Position numbers and translations under genes: made by a program. A model generated the notes under the pieces. It made no database searches. It was not told the origin of the DNA and saw only the letters and a program-made list of their open reading frames with translations. A stretch of 63,091 nt of DNA, taken from the NCBI GenBank assembly GCA_002224055.1, contig AZLU01000053.1, positions 1-63,091 of the forward strand. Direction: 5' to 3'. Positions 1 through 11,559 of this stretch are shown here, one piece after another (the stretch's first letter is position 1; each line of letters opens with the position of its first letter). The DNA comes from Pezizomycotina sp. ARF18. Lineage: Eukaryota > Ascomycota.

Positions 1-851
1 AAAAGACCTTAAAAGATCCCTGGGTAGGTTTCTTGGTAGCCGGATGTTCAAAATTAAACTCTTTGAAGTTGGCTATTGCTTTTGTTTTGGGGTTGACAGT
101 TAGTTTCTTCATGATACAGTTAAATTTGTGATCCTACGGCTCTAATGTTACGGCGATACTCTACCAAGTTTATCTACGATACTGTGTAACGCCAGAGTTT
201 ATCAGAATCGATCGAGCCTATGAAATGCTGTGGACAAAGGATTTGAGATCAACACTTCACATTGACGACACTGTTCGCAGTCTATGCACGCAGCCGAATG
301 GTACGATGAAGCAGGGATGGATACTCCTGGGCGAAATTCCGCTGTTCAATGTGTTGATGAAGGCGATACTTGTACGTTACCCGCCGAAATATTGCCCTGC
401 TTGCCGTTTATATCATTACTCTGCTCCGCGGTTCTCTTATGCACATCTTACATACGATCGCTTCCCGGGCGTCACAACTGCATCTACTAATTTTCTGTAT
501 CAAAATAGCCAGGAATGATTGTCGATTGATCGCCGATATTTCAAGATCGAGACGGGCTCGTCGCTCTACCCTGTCCGCAATTTGCAAAGAGCGATCTTCC
601 AGGCTTGCAGAAGATGCTAACAAGGAGGTACTTAATCTCTGGCCGCGTTGCTTGAGAACACGCATTACCGTCCCGGGCCTATCAATCCTTTCCTCGAGGT
701 TGACTGTTGCAAGATGCGGACTCCGCCATTGACGGTTCGAGATTCAAAAACGTACTGGCTTCAAAATCAACGTTCCAAAATGACGAAGAGATCATACTCG
801 AGAACATTGAAACCTAACAAGAAGATGAAATGTGCCACCGTGATGCAATAA
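1..851 (+). CDS. NAD-dependent epimerase/dehydratase family protein (5' partial)
   Basis: The C-terminal half of an extended short-chain dehydrogenase/epimerase; the Rossmann nucleotide-binding half lies left of the window. Exon pieces read KTLKDPW, an intron (about 24-119), VKFVILRLSNV, then AYEMLWTKDLR, LHIDDTVR, AAEWYDEAG and VFNVVDEGDTC-like sequence. A second intron lies roughly 386-511, with a CTAAT branch point and a CAAAATAG acceptor. The last exon holds IADI, SAICK, LAEDANKEVLN, PINPFLEVD and DSAIDGSRFK, ending at a TAA at 849-851. The LHIDD-VR / AAEWY / DEGDTC series is typical of fungal sugar-nucleotide-epimerase-like proteins; the substrate cannot be told. At least four frame changes are needed, consistent with the indels seen in the whole window. 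Family assignment is fairly sure, exact exon ends are not. Confidence 0.7.
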
Positions 852-1848
852 ATAAGAGGAAATGGGGAGAAATAGAATGCTCGACCAAAGAAAAAAAGCT
901 TAAAAATATACTACGAATCAAAAGAAATATTTAATACCATATTGATCCATATTCTTCAACCTTCAGAGGATTTAATTTCTTCAATTTTCTAATTTCGCGA
1001 TATACCTATACACCCCATCTATATCTATAATATCTATATATCTATATCTCATAATATTATATAATTTTTGAGGACTCGAAAGAAAAGAAGCAAAAATAAT
1101 TTTGATATCTGAAATACGGATTGAAATACCTCTCTACTGACAGCTATTTTAGTAGTATTCAAGCGAAAAGTGACCCTTTATTCTATTTATAATAATAAAG
1201 CTCCGATTAAGATGTACTAATCCAAGCAACGCAATTCTTTTTTTACAGACGACAAGAGAATCCCCGCTGGAATACAGATATCATCCGAGATTGCTGTTTA
1301 CTTAAGCTGGATAGTACGTTATAATGTACAGCAGCTGACCTATCGACATATTTGCCGTACTCACAGACAGACTTATGAGCATATCCCTTTAAAAGAGACC
1401 TAAATGCAAGACATTTTTTGAGCAACCTCAGATGTAGAGTTAATGATGTTATATTTAGTATGCGTATATAAAGACATTTTTGTTTTTCCCTTCCTTTTTT
1501 TATAACAATCCTTAAGGAATTACAAGCAGAGCGGCTAATGGCTAAGAGTAATATAAAAGCTTTCGATTAAAGATGGTGACCGGGAGGAGATATGAGCGTG
1601 ACCATTAATAAAAAATGAGTTACCATAGCCATGTAGAATGGGAGAAAAAGAAAATATGGACGGAAAATGACGATTGCCACATTAACGTAAACAAGGGGGA
1701 AAAATGGTCAAACAGAAAAAAAGAACTCCGTAAAAAAAAAATTATATATAGATGTGAGAAAAAAGGAATATAAATCTAATAAAACACCGATTCAAGCTTC
1801 CTGTTTCCTTCCACCGGCGCACGACATCATTCTGTGCTGACCGTCTAC
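852..1848. other. Gene-free, AT-rich convergent intergenic region
   Basis: This lies between the 3' ends of the epimerase (+) and RPS26 (-). It is AT-rich, with TATATCTA repeats at about 1016-1050 and short A/T runs. The only ORF of note (minus, 1243-1425) has no recognisable protein features. An AATAAA overlaps the epimerase stop codon and may serve as its poly(A) signal. I see no RNA gene. Confidence 0.6.
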
Positions 1849-2556
1849 CTAAATGGCCGGTCTTGTGCCAGCCTGGTTTGGTGTCGCTTCTTCCGTCCTT
1901 GTTGTACCGGACACGCGGCGGCGCGCACGGTTGCGGCGACCCCTCGAGAACGGACACTATAATCCAAGAATGTCAGTTGATTTGAAAACCAGAAAACGAT
2001 ATTAGCCTCTCCACGGGCTTTTCCTTCCAAAGGGTGCCCATACCCGAACGATCTTGCCGTGATGGCGCACGAGACCAGTACTGAGCTTCAGGTACATCTT
2101 GGGATGGCTATTCGCGGAGTCGCGGGAGGTAGCATCGGTGAAGACCGAGCCTCGTATATCACCTGTAACAAAGTCGGTCCTATGTAAGTAAAGTGGAAAA
2201 GAATTGTCGGTTCCTGAATGAAAAGTTTGAAAAAAAAACGTACGAAATAGCGGCGATCTACCATGTTCCTGATGGTGAATCTCTTGATGCCTTGTCTTGG
2301 GGTGCAAGGGAGCAGTTGGAGCAGCGGATCGGCTTGACGTGGCCGCGACCATTCTTGTGCGTCCACTATAAAAGGTTGTCTATTAGCCTCTGTAATGACC
2401 ATCTCAAAATTCCCTGCTTCAACTAATCCCAACAGCATAAAATATCCCATCTCTTCAAGTCGACCCTACAGCCAGATTTCGCAAGTACCCATAGCCATTG
2501 TCGATATGAATGGGAAAAAAACGGTTGTCCTTACTTGGCAGCTCTCTTCTGACCAT
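1849..2556 (-). CDS. RPS26: 40S ribosomal protein eS26 (RPS26)
   Basis: A small-subunit ribosomal protein with a zinc ribbon, located at the mRNA exit channel. The gene is split into small exons. Exon 1 (2535-2556) encodes MV-KRAAN and ends at a GTAAGG donor. Exon 2 starts at 2365 after TTTATAG and reads NGR-KNGRGHVKPIRCSNCS, then DKAIKRFTIRNMVE. A further exon carries DIRGSVF, PKMYLKL and QYCVSCAIHGKIVRV. The last exon reads VRSREGRRNRAPPPRVRYNKDG and ends near 1849 with TAG. The CSNC and CVSC zinc-binding cysteine pairs are visible once single-base losses are allowed for; without that correction the gene shows only as three short out-of-phase ORFs. Length is about 115 residues, normal for the family. 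It is divergent from the CBS/PB1 gene. Confidence 0.88.
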
Positions 2557-3316
2557 TTGAATGTATGTGAACCTGCGATCTCGGAATTAGAACCTTCGAA
2601 TCAATAGTGGATAATATGCTTTCGAGTAAAAGAGACTCTGGGTTCGTAAGGGGATTATTGATTTCGATTATCGTATCTTACTTAGTGTTTCGTAAAGAAG
2701 GATGCGAGTTTGGTGTCTATTTTTGTTGTTGTTCAAAATTGTCGATTCGCGAGGGTTGCTAGACTCAACATTCGATATTATTTTTGGCACTGTACTTACA
2801 GCAGGGGGTTTCCCTTTTTTTTTTTTTTTTTCTTGACTTTTAATTTGTGGAGGAGTTGCCCTAATTAGTCACAGATTATAATCAGCAACTTTTTACTTTA
2901 TTTTTATTTTTTTTTATTTTTATTTCTTTTAATTTTAATTTTAATTTTTTTTTTGGCGCTGCAGCTCGCTCGCTGTCAAGCGACAAGACAAACCGATTCG
3001 GGAGCTTTTTAATTTATTATTATAGATCTCTCCTTATAGTAATTTGTATTATCACTATTTACGGAGAAGCCCGACGAATCAGAAAGGCTTCCTATAATAT
3101 ATTTTTTCCCCTTCCCTTTTTACTTTTCTTGCTTTTTTTCCTTTTTTTCTTCTCCTTCTTTTAGAATCTGTCCGTCCTTTTTTTATATTGGACGACAACC
3201 ACTATCAGTCCTCCTTTTTCTTTACTTGGTAGTCTCCTTCAACGTTTTTCTTCATCTTCGCTACTCCCGTATCGACTAGCCTAAGCTATTTAACGTGTGC
3301 ATATTTCCTTCTTTTT
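2557..3316. promoter_or_regulatory. Divergent intergenic region RPS26 / CBS-PB1
   Basis: About 760 bases between two genes transcribed away from each other, so it should hold both promoters. It is strongly T-rich on the plus strand, with a run of about 20 T at 2813-2832 and repeated TTTTTATTTT/TTTTAATTTT blocks at 2895-2955. Poly(dA:dT) of this kind is known to keep fungal promoters nucleosome-poor; applying that here is inference. No specific factor site was identified. Confidence 0.45.
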
Positions 3317-3690
3317 ATGCTCCGCAGATACTTCTATATCTATTCCCGTGCGATAACGAGCTCTTGTTGTGGTGAAAAAGAGGTACTTTGGAACAATAAA
3401 AAAAAGTCGCTTCGGGATGGAATTATCGCAAATCGTAACTCGCCACGCAAGACGCATAAATCTCAGGACAGCACACCCGTAAAAAAGAAACTCTGTGAGA
3501 CAACCCCACATGTCGAGACAAGCGAAGTTAGAGGGGACCCGTGAGGCGTTCGAAGCACGTCGCAGCTGTAACGCAACCTACTGGAGCTCCAGAATCTGAT
3601 ATTGGTTCGAATTTACGGATAGTCGAAACGACAGTCTAAACGACGAGGTAAGTCCTTGTTATTATCGTTATTACCGCCAATTCAGACTCT

Positions 3691-3726
<36 letters not shown>

Positions 3727-5650
3727 GTTGGAAGGAATTTGCGGAGATGTACATTACGTGTTTTGATTTTCACCGTTTGCTCGGTTCACTGTGTACTAAT
3801 CTTTTCGCGTTTGAATTATCGTCTACCAATTTATACAGGCCATCAGGCGGAAACTCGAGACAGACTTGAGCAAGAAGAAAAGTAGCCGGAGGTGCACGAT
3901 CCCGACGTTTGGTAAGGCTCCAGGAACAGTCATGGCGCTCCGTCCAGGTCAAGCGCTTCAAATAAAGCCCAAACGACGTAGCGGAGCTGCCCAGTTGATG
4001 GCGGCCAAACGCGAAGCTGCTCTTGTCACTGACGAAATGATCGCATATCTGCATTCACGCCAAGATCTTGCGTTCCGGTCGTCGCCAGGAATCGATGCGA
4101 GAGATGTCACCATTGCCAATCATGACGAAAATCCGCTCTGCGCGAGAACGGATACTTCGGCTACCGATGCTCTGGATCTGATGGTCAGGAAAGGCTTCAG
4201 GCATCTGCCTGTTATGGACGAGAACCAGGACGTAACGGCGTTCTGGATATCACAAAGTGTTTTACGAGGCGATGGAGAAGTGGAGCGCTCGTACTCGATG
4301 TCTCGGAAGCTGCACGATGCCTTGGAAGGTGTCCAGCACGAGCTAGGCACCCAGCAGCCTGCGCAAATAATTCAATACGTAGAGGCTATGCGGCAGAAGA
4401 TGTCCGCCCGACGCTGGAAAGTGTCCTGAACGGTGTGCCGCGACTACGGTAAATGTAGGACCAGCGTCAAAGAAGCCGCCGCCTTGATGAAGGAGAACAG
4501 GACAACGGGGTTCTGGTGCAGGATCAGGGAACGATTACGGTATCTTTACAGCAAAGATTGGTTCTGAGTGATAGCTCCTGCCTCGATCGGCTACTTGTAG
4601 CGTAGTAAGGGTTAATGACACCGCACCCGATTTCGCTTCAATGATCTTAGATCCAAGCAGCCTTACGTAAAATGCATGGTAAGTCTTTTCTTTCTCGCTA
4701 AATATATATATTTCAAAAATAAGCACGAGTGAAACAAAGCCAATTCATTGACACCTTTTGATAGACGGCCATTATCTCAATCTTCCGGTAATGAACGATA
4801 CCGCGAAATCGTCGGGAGTGGATGTCCTAAGACTTACGTACGCTACGCTCGAACAAATCAACACCCTTCAAACAAGTGACGCGAGGGCCCGGCTTGGAAC
4901 AAGTTTGGCTGTCTTTGACACGATACGGAATCGGTAATGTCTGGTGAAGGCTCTCACGTCCCCATGCAAGGTCTATGGTGGCTCGAGTCTCCTGTGGGCA
5001 TGAGGCACTCATACGGAGGAGCAGCAGACACGACAATTTCGCAACCAGTCTCCCAACGACTCTCATCGCATGTCGCAGCCATTCCCGCCTCCGTCCGGAC
5101 TGATGGTTCACCCCACCGCAACCTGGGCTTCTTTCCGATGATGTGCCATTCACTTTCAAGTTCAAAGCACCTTCTGGCCGCGTAATCGCCTCGCCGTCCA
5201 CCCTCTGCCGGGCTTGGTGCTTTGGTCGCTGGTGAGTGCGAAGCTCGTTCGAAGTAAAAGCGGTCGGCGGTGAGACCGTAATTGGAGAGATGGCAATATT
5301 GAAGTTGCAGGATTCGCAGTTGCTATGTCGACGACGACGGCGACCTGATATCTATAACTCCGACAGGGACCTGGTTGATTCTGCAAATATTGCTCGCCGA
5401 CAAGCGAAAGACAAGGTCGACCTTTACGTCTTCGACCCCGATATCCCCCAATGTCGAAGCCCCCAAACCCCCCGAGAAATCACCTGAACAGGAAGCGCGG
5501 AGGAAAGGCTAGAATTATAGGATCAAGGCTAGCATTTCGGAACAGCAACACATCCCAGGTGTTCCCACGATCTCTTATTACAGGTGCTATCGCTACTCTC
5601 GCTGTCGCAGTTATTGTTGTTTACGGCCTGTCCAGGATTGGGCGAATTAA
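3317..5650 (+). CDS. CBS- and PB1-domain protein with C-terminal membrane anchor
   Basis: A fungal protein with two pairs of CBS domains (likely nucleotide sensing), a PB1 interaction domain and a C-terminal hydrophobic helix. Exon 1 is low-complexity, ending SRNDSLNDE at a GTAAGT donor (3648); the intron 3648-3838 contains a T31 run. Exon 2 resumes AIRRKLETDLSKKKSSRRC and TIPTFGKAPGTVMALRPGQA. CBS1/CBS2 follow (AAQLMAAKRE, DARDVTI, ALDLMVRKGFRHLPVMDE), then QPAQIIQYVEAMRQKM, CBS3 (SVKEAAALMKENRTT), an intron at about 4680-4763 and CBS4 (NLPVMND, DVLRLTYATLEQINTL). PB1 is at about 5150-5440 (FKFKAPSGRV, DRDLVDSANIARR, DKVDLYVFDPD). The anchor GAIATLAVAVIVVYGLSRIG follows. More than ten frame changes are needed. 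The start is uncertain: 3317 is merely the first ATG of the open frame. The end is taken at a TAA right after the anchor. Confidence 0.85.
3692..3722 (+). repeat. T31 homopolymer in intron
   Basis: An uninterrupted run of 31 T inside the first intron of the CBS/PB1 gene, about 115 bases before the acceptor. Its true length is unreliable given the homopolymer errors elsewhere. Confidence 0.9.
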
Positions 5651-7242
5651 TGGATTTCTATTGAGCTACACCCGGCGGCATATACTTGCCCGAGATTCCC
5701 TTCCTCTTCCCTTTCTTTTGTCTTTTCCCGCTATCGAGGATTCGATAACTATATTTTGTATACCAAACGCAAGATATCAAATAGCGTCCGCGTACTGTTA
5801 TAGCATCAGCTTTCCTTTACTTTTAGATAACCACTCTTTTTGTATCTCTTCCTGTGCGACTTCATGCCAACAAAATCACAGAGAAAGGAATGGTTCCAAA
5901 GGAAAGTTGTAAAATGAAAGCGTGTTGTAAAAGGAAACAACCATAAAAAGCTTTTTTATAAATTATACAGTTTGCCATGAGCGATCAAGCGGGCACTTTT
6001 TTCTTTCCTTTTCTACTTTTTTTCTCTTCTTTTTCTTTGTTTCTTGTATATACTTGTTTTACCTATCCTTACACGCCTGTTTAATTAATATATTCTAATT
6101 AGCCATTGAGCAATTCGCCAACATGTGTGTTTATATAACGACGATAAACGGCTTAATAGTGAGGTAAACCAAAAAGAATTAGGTGACATGATAGACATTA
6201 CTGACCAACCCCAAAAATAAGAATGAATATATTAGTCTAGAATCTCTCCAACCTACGCTAAATACATATATATATATATATATATTTATAATAATTTCAA
6301 AGGGGCGGCAATGCTCACGACTCTGGGTGGATTTTTCTTTTTTTCTTTTTTTTCTTTTGCCTATTTTCGCCTGTATACCAATTTCTTACTGTAATATAGG
6401 GATTGCTATGGATCATAGTAGGTTTATTACTTTTATTTATTTAAATAATTAGCTTCTATATTTTTTTTTAGCGTTTTGAAACGTTTCTCGATAGTAGTTT
6501 AGCATATACAAACGCTATTTCCTTCTCTGATATACAATAATAACAATATAAAAAATATACTTTTTCATTGCGAGTTTGGGGCTGTTGTCCGTCTCCGTTT
6601 CCCTTTTGGATTTGTTTTCATTTTTTCCTCTTTCTTTTTTTTTTTTTTTTTCTGCCCACCTAAATTTTTCTTCTCCCTTTTCCTTATAACTAACTAACTG
6701 CCCACCCAAGTCGCCCACATCGAAGCCAGCTTCTAAGCTACCACTACCAACGACAGCAACAACAAATAACAATAGGAGTAGGAGGGAGAGCGACAGGCAA
6801 GCAAGTAGGAACAGTAGAAGAATAATAAGGCGAATATTTTTATTTCATTTATTTATTTATTTTTTCTTTTCCTTTTTTTATTTTTTCTTTAGGTGGTTGT
6901 TTCATACCTTAAATATTTTTTTTTTTTTCCTTCTACCGCTCCCCATAATCCTTCACTCTTTTTTATTCTTCTTCTTCCATCTCCAAGGCCCTTTTCTATT
7001 TCTTTAACTTTTTTTTTTTTTTTTTTTTTTTTTTCTCTTTCTTTATTCTCCTTGTACACCAACTCGTCCCACCACAGCAAAGAGCAACTCGAGGCGTGAC
7101 AGCTATATACTTGCAATCTTCAGGGAAAAGAAAGCAACGTAGCGCTTTTTTCGCAACCGCTTTCAGCTCCACCCATTCTAGCTCTGAAAACGTCTAGCGA
7201 AACTGGCCGAAGCTCCTCTGGAGACTAAAGTTGACCCGAACG
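5651..7242. other. Gene-free region between CBS-PB1 and PSE1, T-rich
   Basis: A tandem (+/+) intergenic region: 3' flank of the CBS/PB1 gene and promoter/leader of PSE1. It holds an (AT)n microsatellite at 6266-6284, many T-rich blocks and a T26 run at 7009-7034 about 210 bases before the PSE1 start codon. ORFs here are low-complexity K/F-rich artefacts of the A/T runs. Confidence 0.6.
7009..7034 (+). repeat. T26 homopolymer upstream of PSE1
   Basis: A 26-base T run in the 5' region of PSE1, inside a longer pyrimidine-rich stretch (6840-7060). Probably a poly(dA:dT) promoter tract by analogy with other fungi. Confidence 0.8.
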
Positions 7243-10200
7243 ATGTCTTCTCTTCCAGCCGACGCTGCGGCGCACCTCCTGCAGCTCATCCAGCTCTTAC
7301 GTCCTCGGACAACAACATTCGACAGCAGGCTGAAGAGAATCTTAACAAGGACTGGGTCGATCAGCGGCCTGACATGCTCATGATTGGGCTCGTGGAGAAC
7401 ATCCGGGGCGGTGAAGAACCAAACGTATGTTGTGCAACTTTACGTCCAGTATTGTTAACTTTCCCCCGCTCCTTCCTTATCGATTTCTACTTCTGTTGCA
7501 CACAATTCGAAACCAAAAGTTTTGAAAAAGCGGCGAAACGTGAAAAACGTCCCATCGCCAATCTACGTGTTCCTTTCTTCTTTGTATTCCCAACTTTGCT
7601 CTGAGTTGAGATTTCAATGACGCAGCCTTCCTCTTTTTATTTTCTTTTATTTTCTATCTTATTTTCTATCTTATTTTATTTATCGACTTGCTCCTCTATA
7701 GAGCCTGGACCTTGCAAAGAAGTGCTTTACAAATATCCGCTCATATTTTTGCCCGGCGCGTTAAAAATATCTTTACCTGTGGTGTTTCTCGCTTGCGGAG
7801 ATTTTTCCCTTTCTTTATCTAGTGGAGGGACTTTGACCAAGTTTCGCGGGCTATACACGGATATATTTACTCTCCAGTTGAGATCATTCTCCGCCGTCTT
7901 GTTCAGAAGACTTGCCTCGAAGACAGTCAAAAAGCCGGAACCCAAGGACCTATTTATATCGCTCAGTCCTGAACAAAAAACATATATTAGGGAGCTTCTA
8001 ATACAATGCTTCGCTGAGGAAACCGTCGACTCTATAAGGCACAAGATAGGAGATGCTGTTGCCGATCTGGCTCGACAGTTTTACGAATATGGTACGCGTC
8101 TTTCCATATTATCTTTTTCGAAAAAAAATACTTTTCTCCTCATGCTCCCATTCCCTTCGAAGAAATCTGGCTAGAATATAGCTATAAATTCCGCTTCAGA
8201 TTCTCATTTCTAATCTATCTTAAATAGACGAACCATGGCCGGAGCTGCTGTCGGAGCTTTTCCAGGCCAGCAGTCCCCACATCCATCTTTCAGAGAAGGC
8301 GCGTTCCGAATCTTTGCAACTACCCCAATATTATCGAGAAGCAACATACGGAGGCGGTAAAACAAGCCTTCCAGGCTGGTTTTCAGGATCCCAGTACTTC
8401 AGTCCGGATATCTGCAATGGAAGCATTCGCAGCTTTCTTCCGTTCGATGAAGAAGAGCCAGCAGAACAACTTTATCTCCTTGCTACCGGAGCTCCTTAAC
8501 GTCTTGGTTCCATTGCAGAACGCCGACCACTCCGATGAGCTTTCTAGAGCCCTGATGGCCCTGATCGACCTCGCGGAGGTCTCACCAAAGTTGTTTCGCC
8601 CGGCCTTCATAGCGTTGTCAAGTTCGGTATTCAGTGCATCCAGGACAAAGAGCTGGGCGATCAAACGCGGCAGAACGCCTCGAATTACTCGCTACATTCG
8701 CCGATTACGCGCCAGGAATGTGCAAGAAAGATCCTAACTACACTGCTGATATGGTCACGCAGTGCCTTAGCTTGATGACCGACATTGGCGCCGATGATGA
8801 AGACGCCGCGGAATGGATCCAATCTGACGATCTGGACGTGGATGAGAGCGATTTGAACCATGTCGCTGGGGAACAATGCATGATAGACTGGCTAACAAGC
8901 TCGGTGGCTCTGCGATCCTGCCGCCAACATTCAACTGGTTACCGCGCATGATGACTTCCTCGTCTTGGCGGGATCGCCACGCCGCTCTCATGGCGATATC
9001 GGCAATTTCTGAAGGGTGTCGCGATCTTATGATCGGTGAACTCGACAAAGTGCTAGAGCTTGTAGTTCCGTCTTTGAAAGACGAACACCCAAGAGTCAGG
9101 TGGGCGGGGTGCAACGCTTTGGGGCAGATGAGCACCGATTTCGCCACTGTCATGCAGGAGAAATACCACGCCGTCGTTCTTCCCAGTATAATTCCTGTCC
9201 TTTCGTCAGCTGAGCCAAGGTGCGTAACCTCATGGAAATCTCTCCTATCTTCAAAACTTGGTTTCCGTTGTTCCCGCTATCCATTCGTGCTGGAATACAC
9301 TAACGTCAAAGTACACTTTTAGAGTTCAATCACATGCTGCCGCCGCGCTCGTCAACTTCTGCGAGGAGGCCGAGAAAGAGATTTTTGGAACCTATCTCGA
9401 CCAGTTGCTTAATTCGCTCCTTCTCCTATTGAAAAACGAAAAGCGATACGTACAAGAACAGGCGCTATCAACCATCGCTACCATTGCAGATTCCGCGGAA
9501 GCCGCGTTTGCAAAATACTACGACCACCTTATCCCTTACTTTTCAACGCTTTGAGGCAGGAGCAGACAAAAGAAACAAGGTTGCTACGTGCCAAGGCCAT
9601 GGAGTGTGCGACATTGATCAGTACGTCAAATCTTTCTCCATAAAATTCCTTCCTTTCTTATCTACATAGCCTAGAGCTTTATGCTAACAAGTTATCTCGC
9701 TTTTCAGCACTCGCCGTTGGCAAGAAAAGGTCGGAAAGGATGCTGTAGAGCTTGTCCAGATCCTCGGAGGAATCCAACGTAAGCTCCTCACCGAATATGA
9801 AGGTTTTTATAGGGCTTGAAAACTAACTGGAACAACGAATAGAATCCGTGACGGATCCGGACGACCCTCAGGGACAATATTTGCTTCACTGCTGGGGTAG
9901 AATGTGTAGGGTTATGGGACAGATTTCTTGCCATACTTGCCCGCAGTCATGCCCCCACTCCTCGAACTTGCAAGCGCCAAGGCCGATGTACAGCTCATGG
10001 ATGGTATGTTTTTTAGGTCATATCTCTTTAGTTACAGAGGAATTAAGGTCTAACTCTTTCCTTTTCCGCACGCTTCTAGACGACGAAGCAGTTGCACAGA
10101 TGAACAGGAAGATGGATGGGAGCTGGTTCCTGTACGTGGCAAGTACATTGGTATCAAGACTTCGGTCCTCGACGACAAGCACATGGCAATCGAGCTCTTA

Positions 10201-11535
10201 GTTGTTTATGCGCACAACTCGAAGCTGCGTTCGAACCTTACGTTGAGTCAGTGCTGCAGGGTATCGTGCTTCCCGGCCTAAGTTTCTTTTCCACGACCCC
10301 TCCGCACTGCTTCCGCACGTTGCGTACCGCAGCTTCTCAACGCTGTCAAGAAGGCTCACGGCCCCAACTCTCAAAAGTTGGCGCAAGTCTGGCAACCTAC
10401 TGTCAACAAGATCTTGGAGGTTCTTAAGACGGAGCCTGCAATTGATACTTTGGCCGAGCTTCACCAGTGTTTCTACGAATCGATCGAAGTTGTGGGACCC
10501 AATTGCCTATCCGATGAACACCTGGGCATGTTCATTGACTCAACGAAGACGACTCTTGAGGAATATCTGAAACGAGTAGAGCAGCGAAATGAGGAGCAAG
10601 CACAGTTGGAAGAAGGCGAAGAGATCTCAGAAGATACTCTATACGCTATCGAAGATGACCAAACGCTCCTAGCAGACATGAACAAGGCGTTTCACAATGT
10701 TTTCAAGAGTGTCTCCGTGCGTTCCTACCATTCTTCCAGCACTTGCTTCCCCTTTATACGAGATTCGTTACCAGCCGGGATGCAGGGGAAAGGCAGTGGG
10801 CACTCTGCGTGATCGATGACTGCATTGAGTTTTGTGGTCCCGATAGTTACGTATATCAGGAACACTTCTTGAAACGCTAATGGAATCCCTCCGCATGATA
10901 ACGCCGCTATCCGACAGGCTCAGCCTACGGCATTGGGATCGCAGCTAAGTGCGGTGGACCAATTACAGCGACTTTGTAGCCGCTTGCCTCCAGCCATTAT
11001 TCCAAGTTACCCAACATCAAAAGCCAGAGTGAGGACCACGTACGCCCAGAGAATGCTTGCGCAGCTATTGCAAAGATCTGCATTTCAACGCTAGCAAAAT
11101 TGGGGATATTCAGCCTATTATCCAAGCATGGATTGATACATTGCCCGTCACCAACGACGACGAGGCAGCGCCATACGCTTACAGCTTTTTGGTGCAACTG
11201 ATTGAACAGTAAGTTTACGGCTTTGCCTCTTTTTTCTGTTTTTAGCTTTCCCCACATATACGCAATCTTTGTATATCATCTTTTTTATGATACGGTCGGA
11301 ACTGTGCTGATTTTTCTTTTTACATAGAACAACCCTGCTGTCAACGCACAAGCGGCTAAAATATTCGATTTTGTCGTTCAGGCCCTGGATGCTGAGGCAC
11401 TGCAGGGCAGACTGCCGAGAGGGTTGTGCAAGGAACCAGGGCTCTATGCAAAGAAGTGGCGTTTCCCCTGCGCAAGCTGTCAGTTCGATGCCAGCAGAGA
11501 GCAACACACTGCTCAGCGATGTTCTCTCTCTTTGA
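7243..11535 (+). CDS. PSE1: Importin beta-3 / karyopherin Pse1 (Kap121, IPO5 family)
   Basis: A nuclear import receptor of about 1,090 residues built of HEAT repeats; it carries ribosomal proteins and other cargo through nuclear pores with Ran. It starts [17 protein letters not shown] at 7243, then [20 protein letters not shown]. Introns: 7425-7877 (453 bases, long for a fungus), about 8093-8227, 9220-9322, 9621-9707, 9779-9842, about 9998-10079 and 11209-11328. Landmarks are [131 protein letters not shown]-type [18 protein letters not shown] and ALDAEALQG. The stop follows LLSDVLSL (TGA 11533-11535). Many frame changes interrupt an otherwise full-length protein; since the family is essential, they are best read as assembly errors. 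Confidence 0.93.
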
Positions 11536-11559
11536 AAAAAAAAAAAAAAAAAAAAAAAA
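11535..11559 (+). repeat. A25 run at the PSE1 stop codon
   Basis: The last base of the PSE1 TGA begins a run of 25 A, followed by an A-rich and then T-rich stretch to about 11640. Ordinary A-rich 3' flank; not evidence of a retrocopy, because the gene upstream contains introns. Confidence 0.7.

Noticed and set aside
6889-7116. Overlapping plus and minus ORFs rich in F or K before PSE1
   Set aside because: They are translations of T runs and TTC/TTT-rich leader; no conserved sequence.
11535-11559. A25 at the PSE1 stop codon as the poly(A) tail of a retrocopy
   Set aside because: PSE1 here keeps at least seven introns, so it is not a processed copy.
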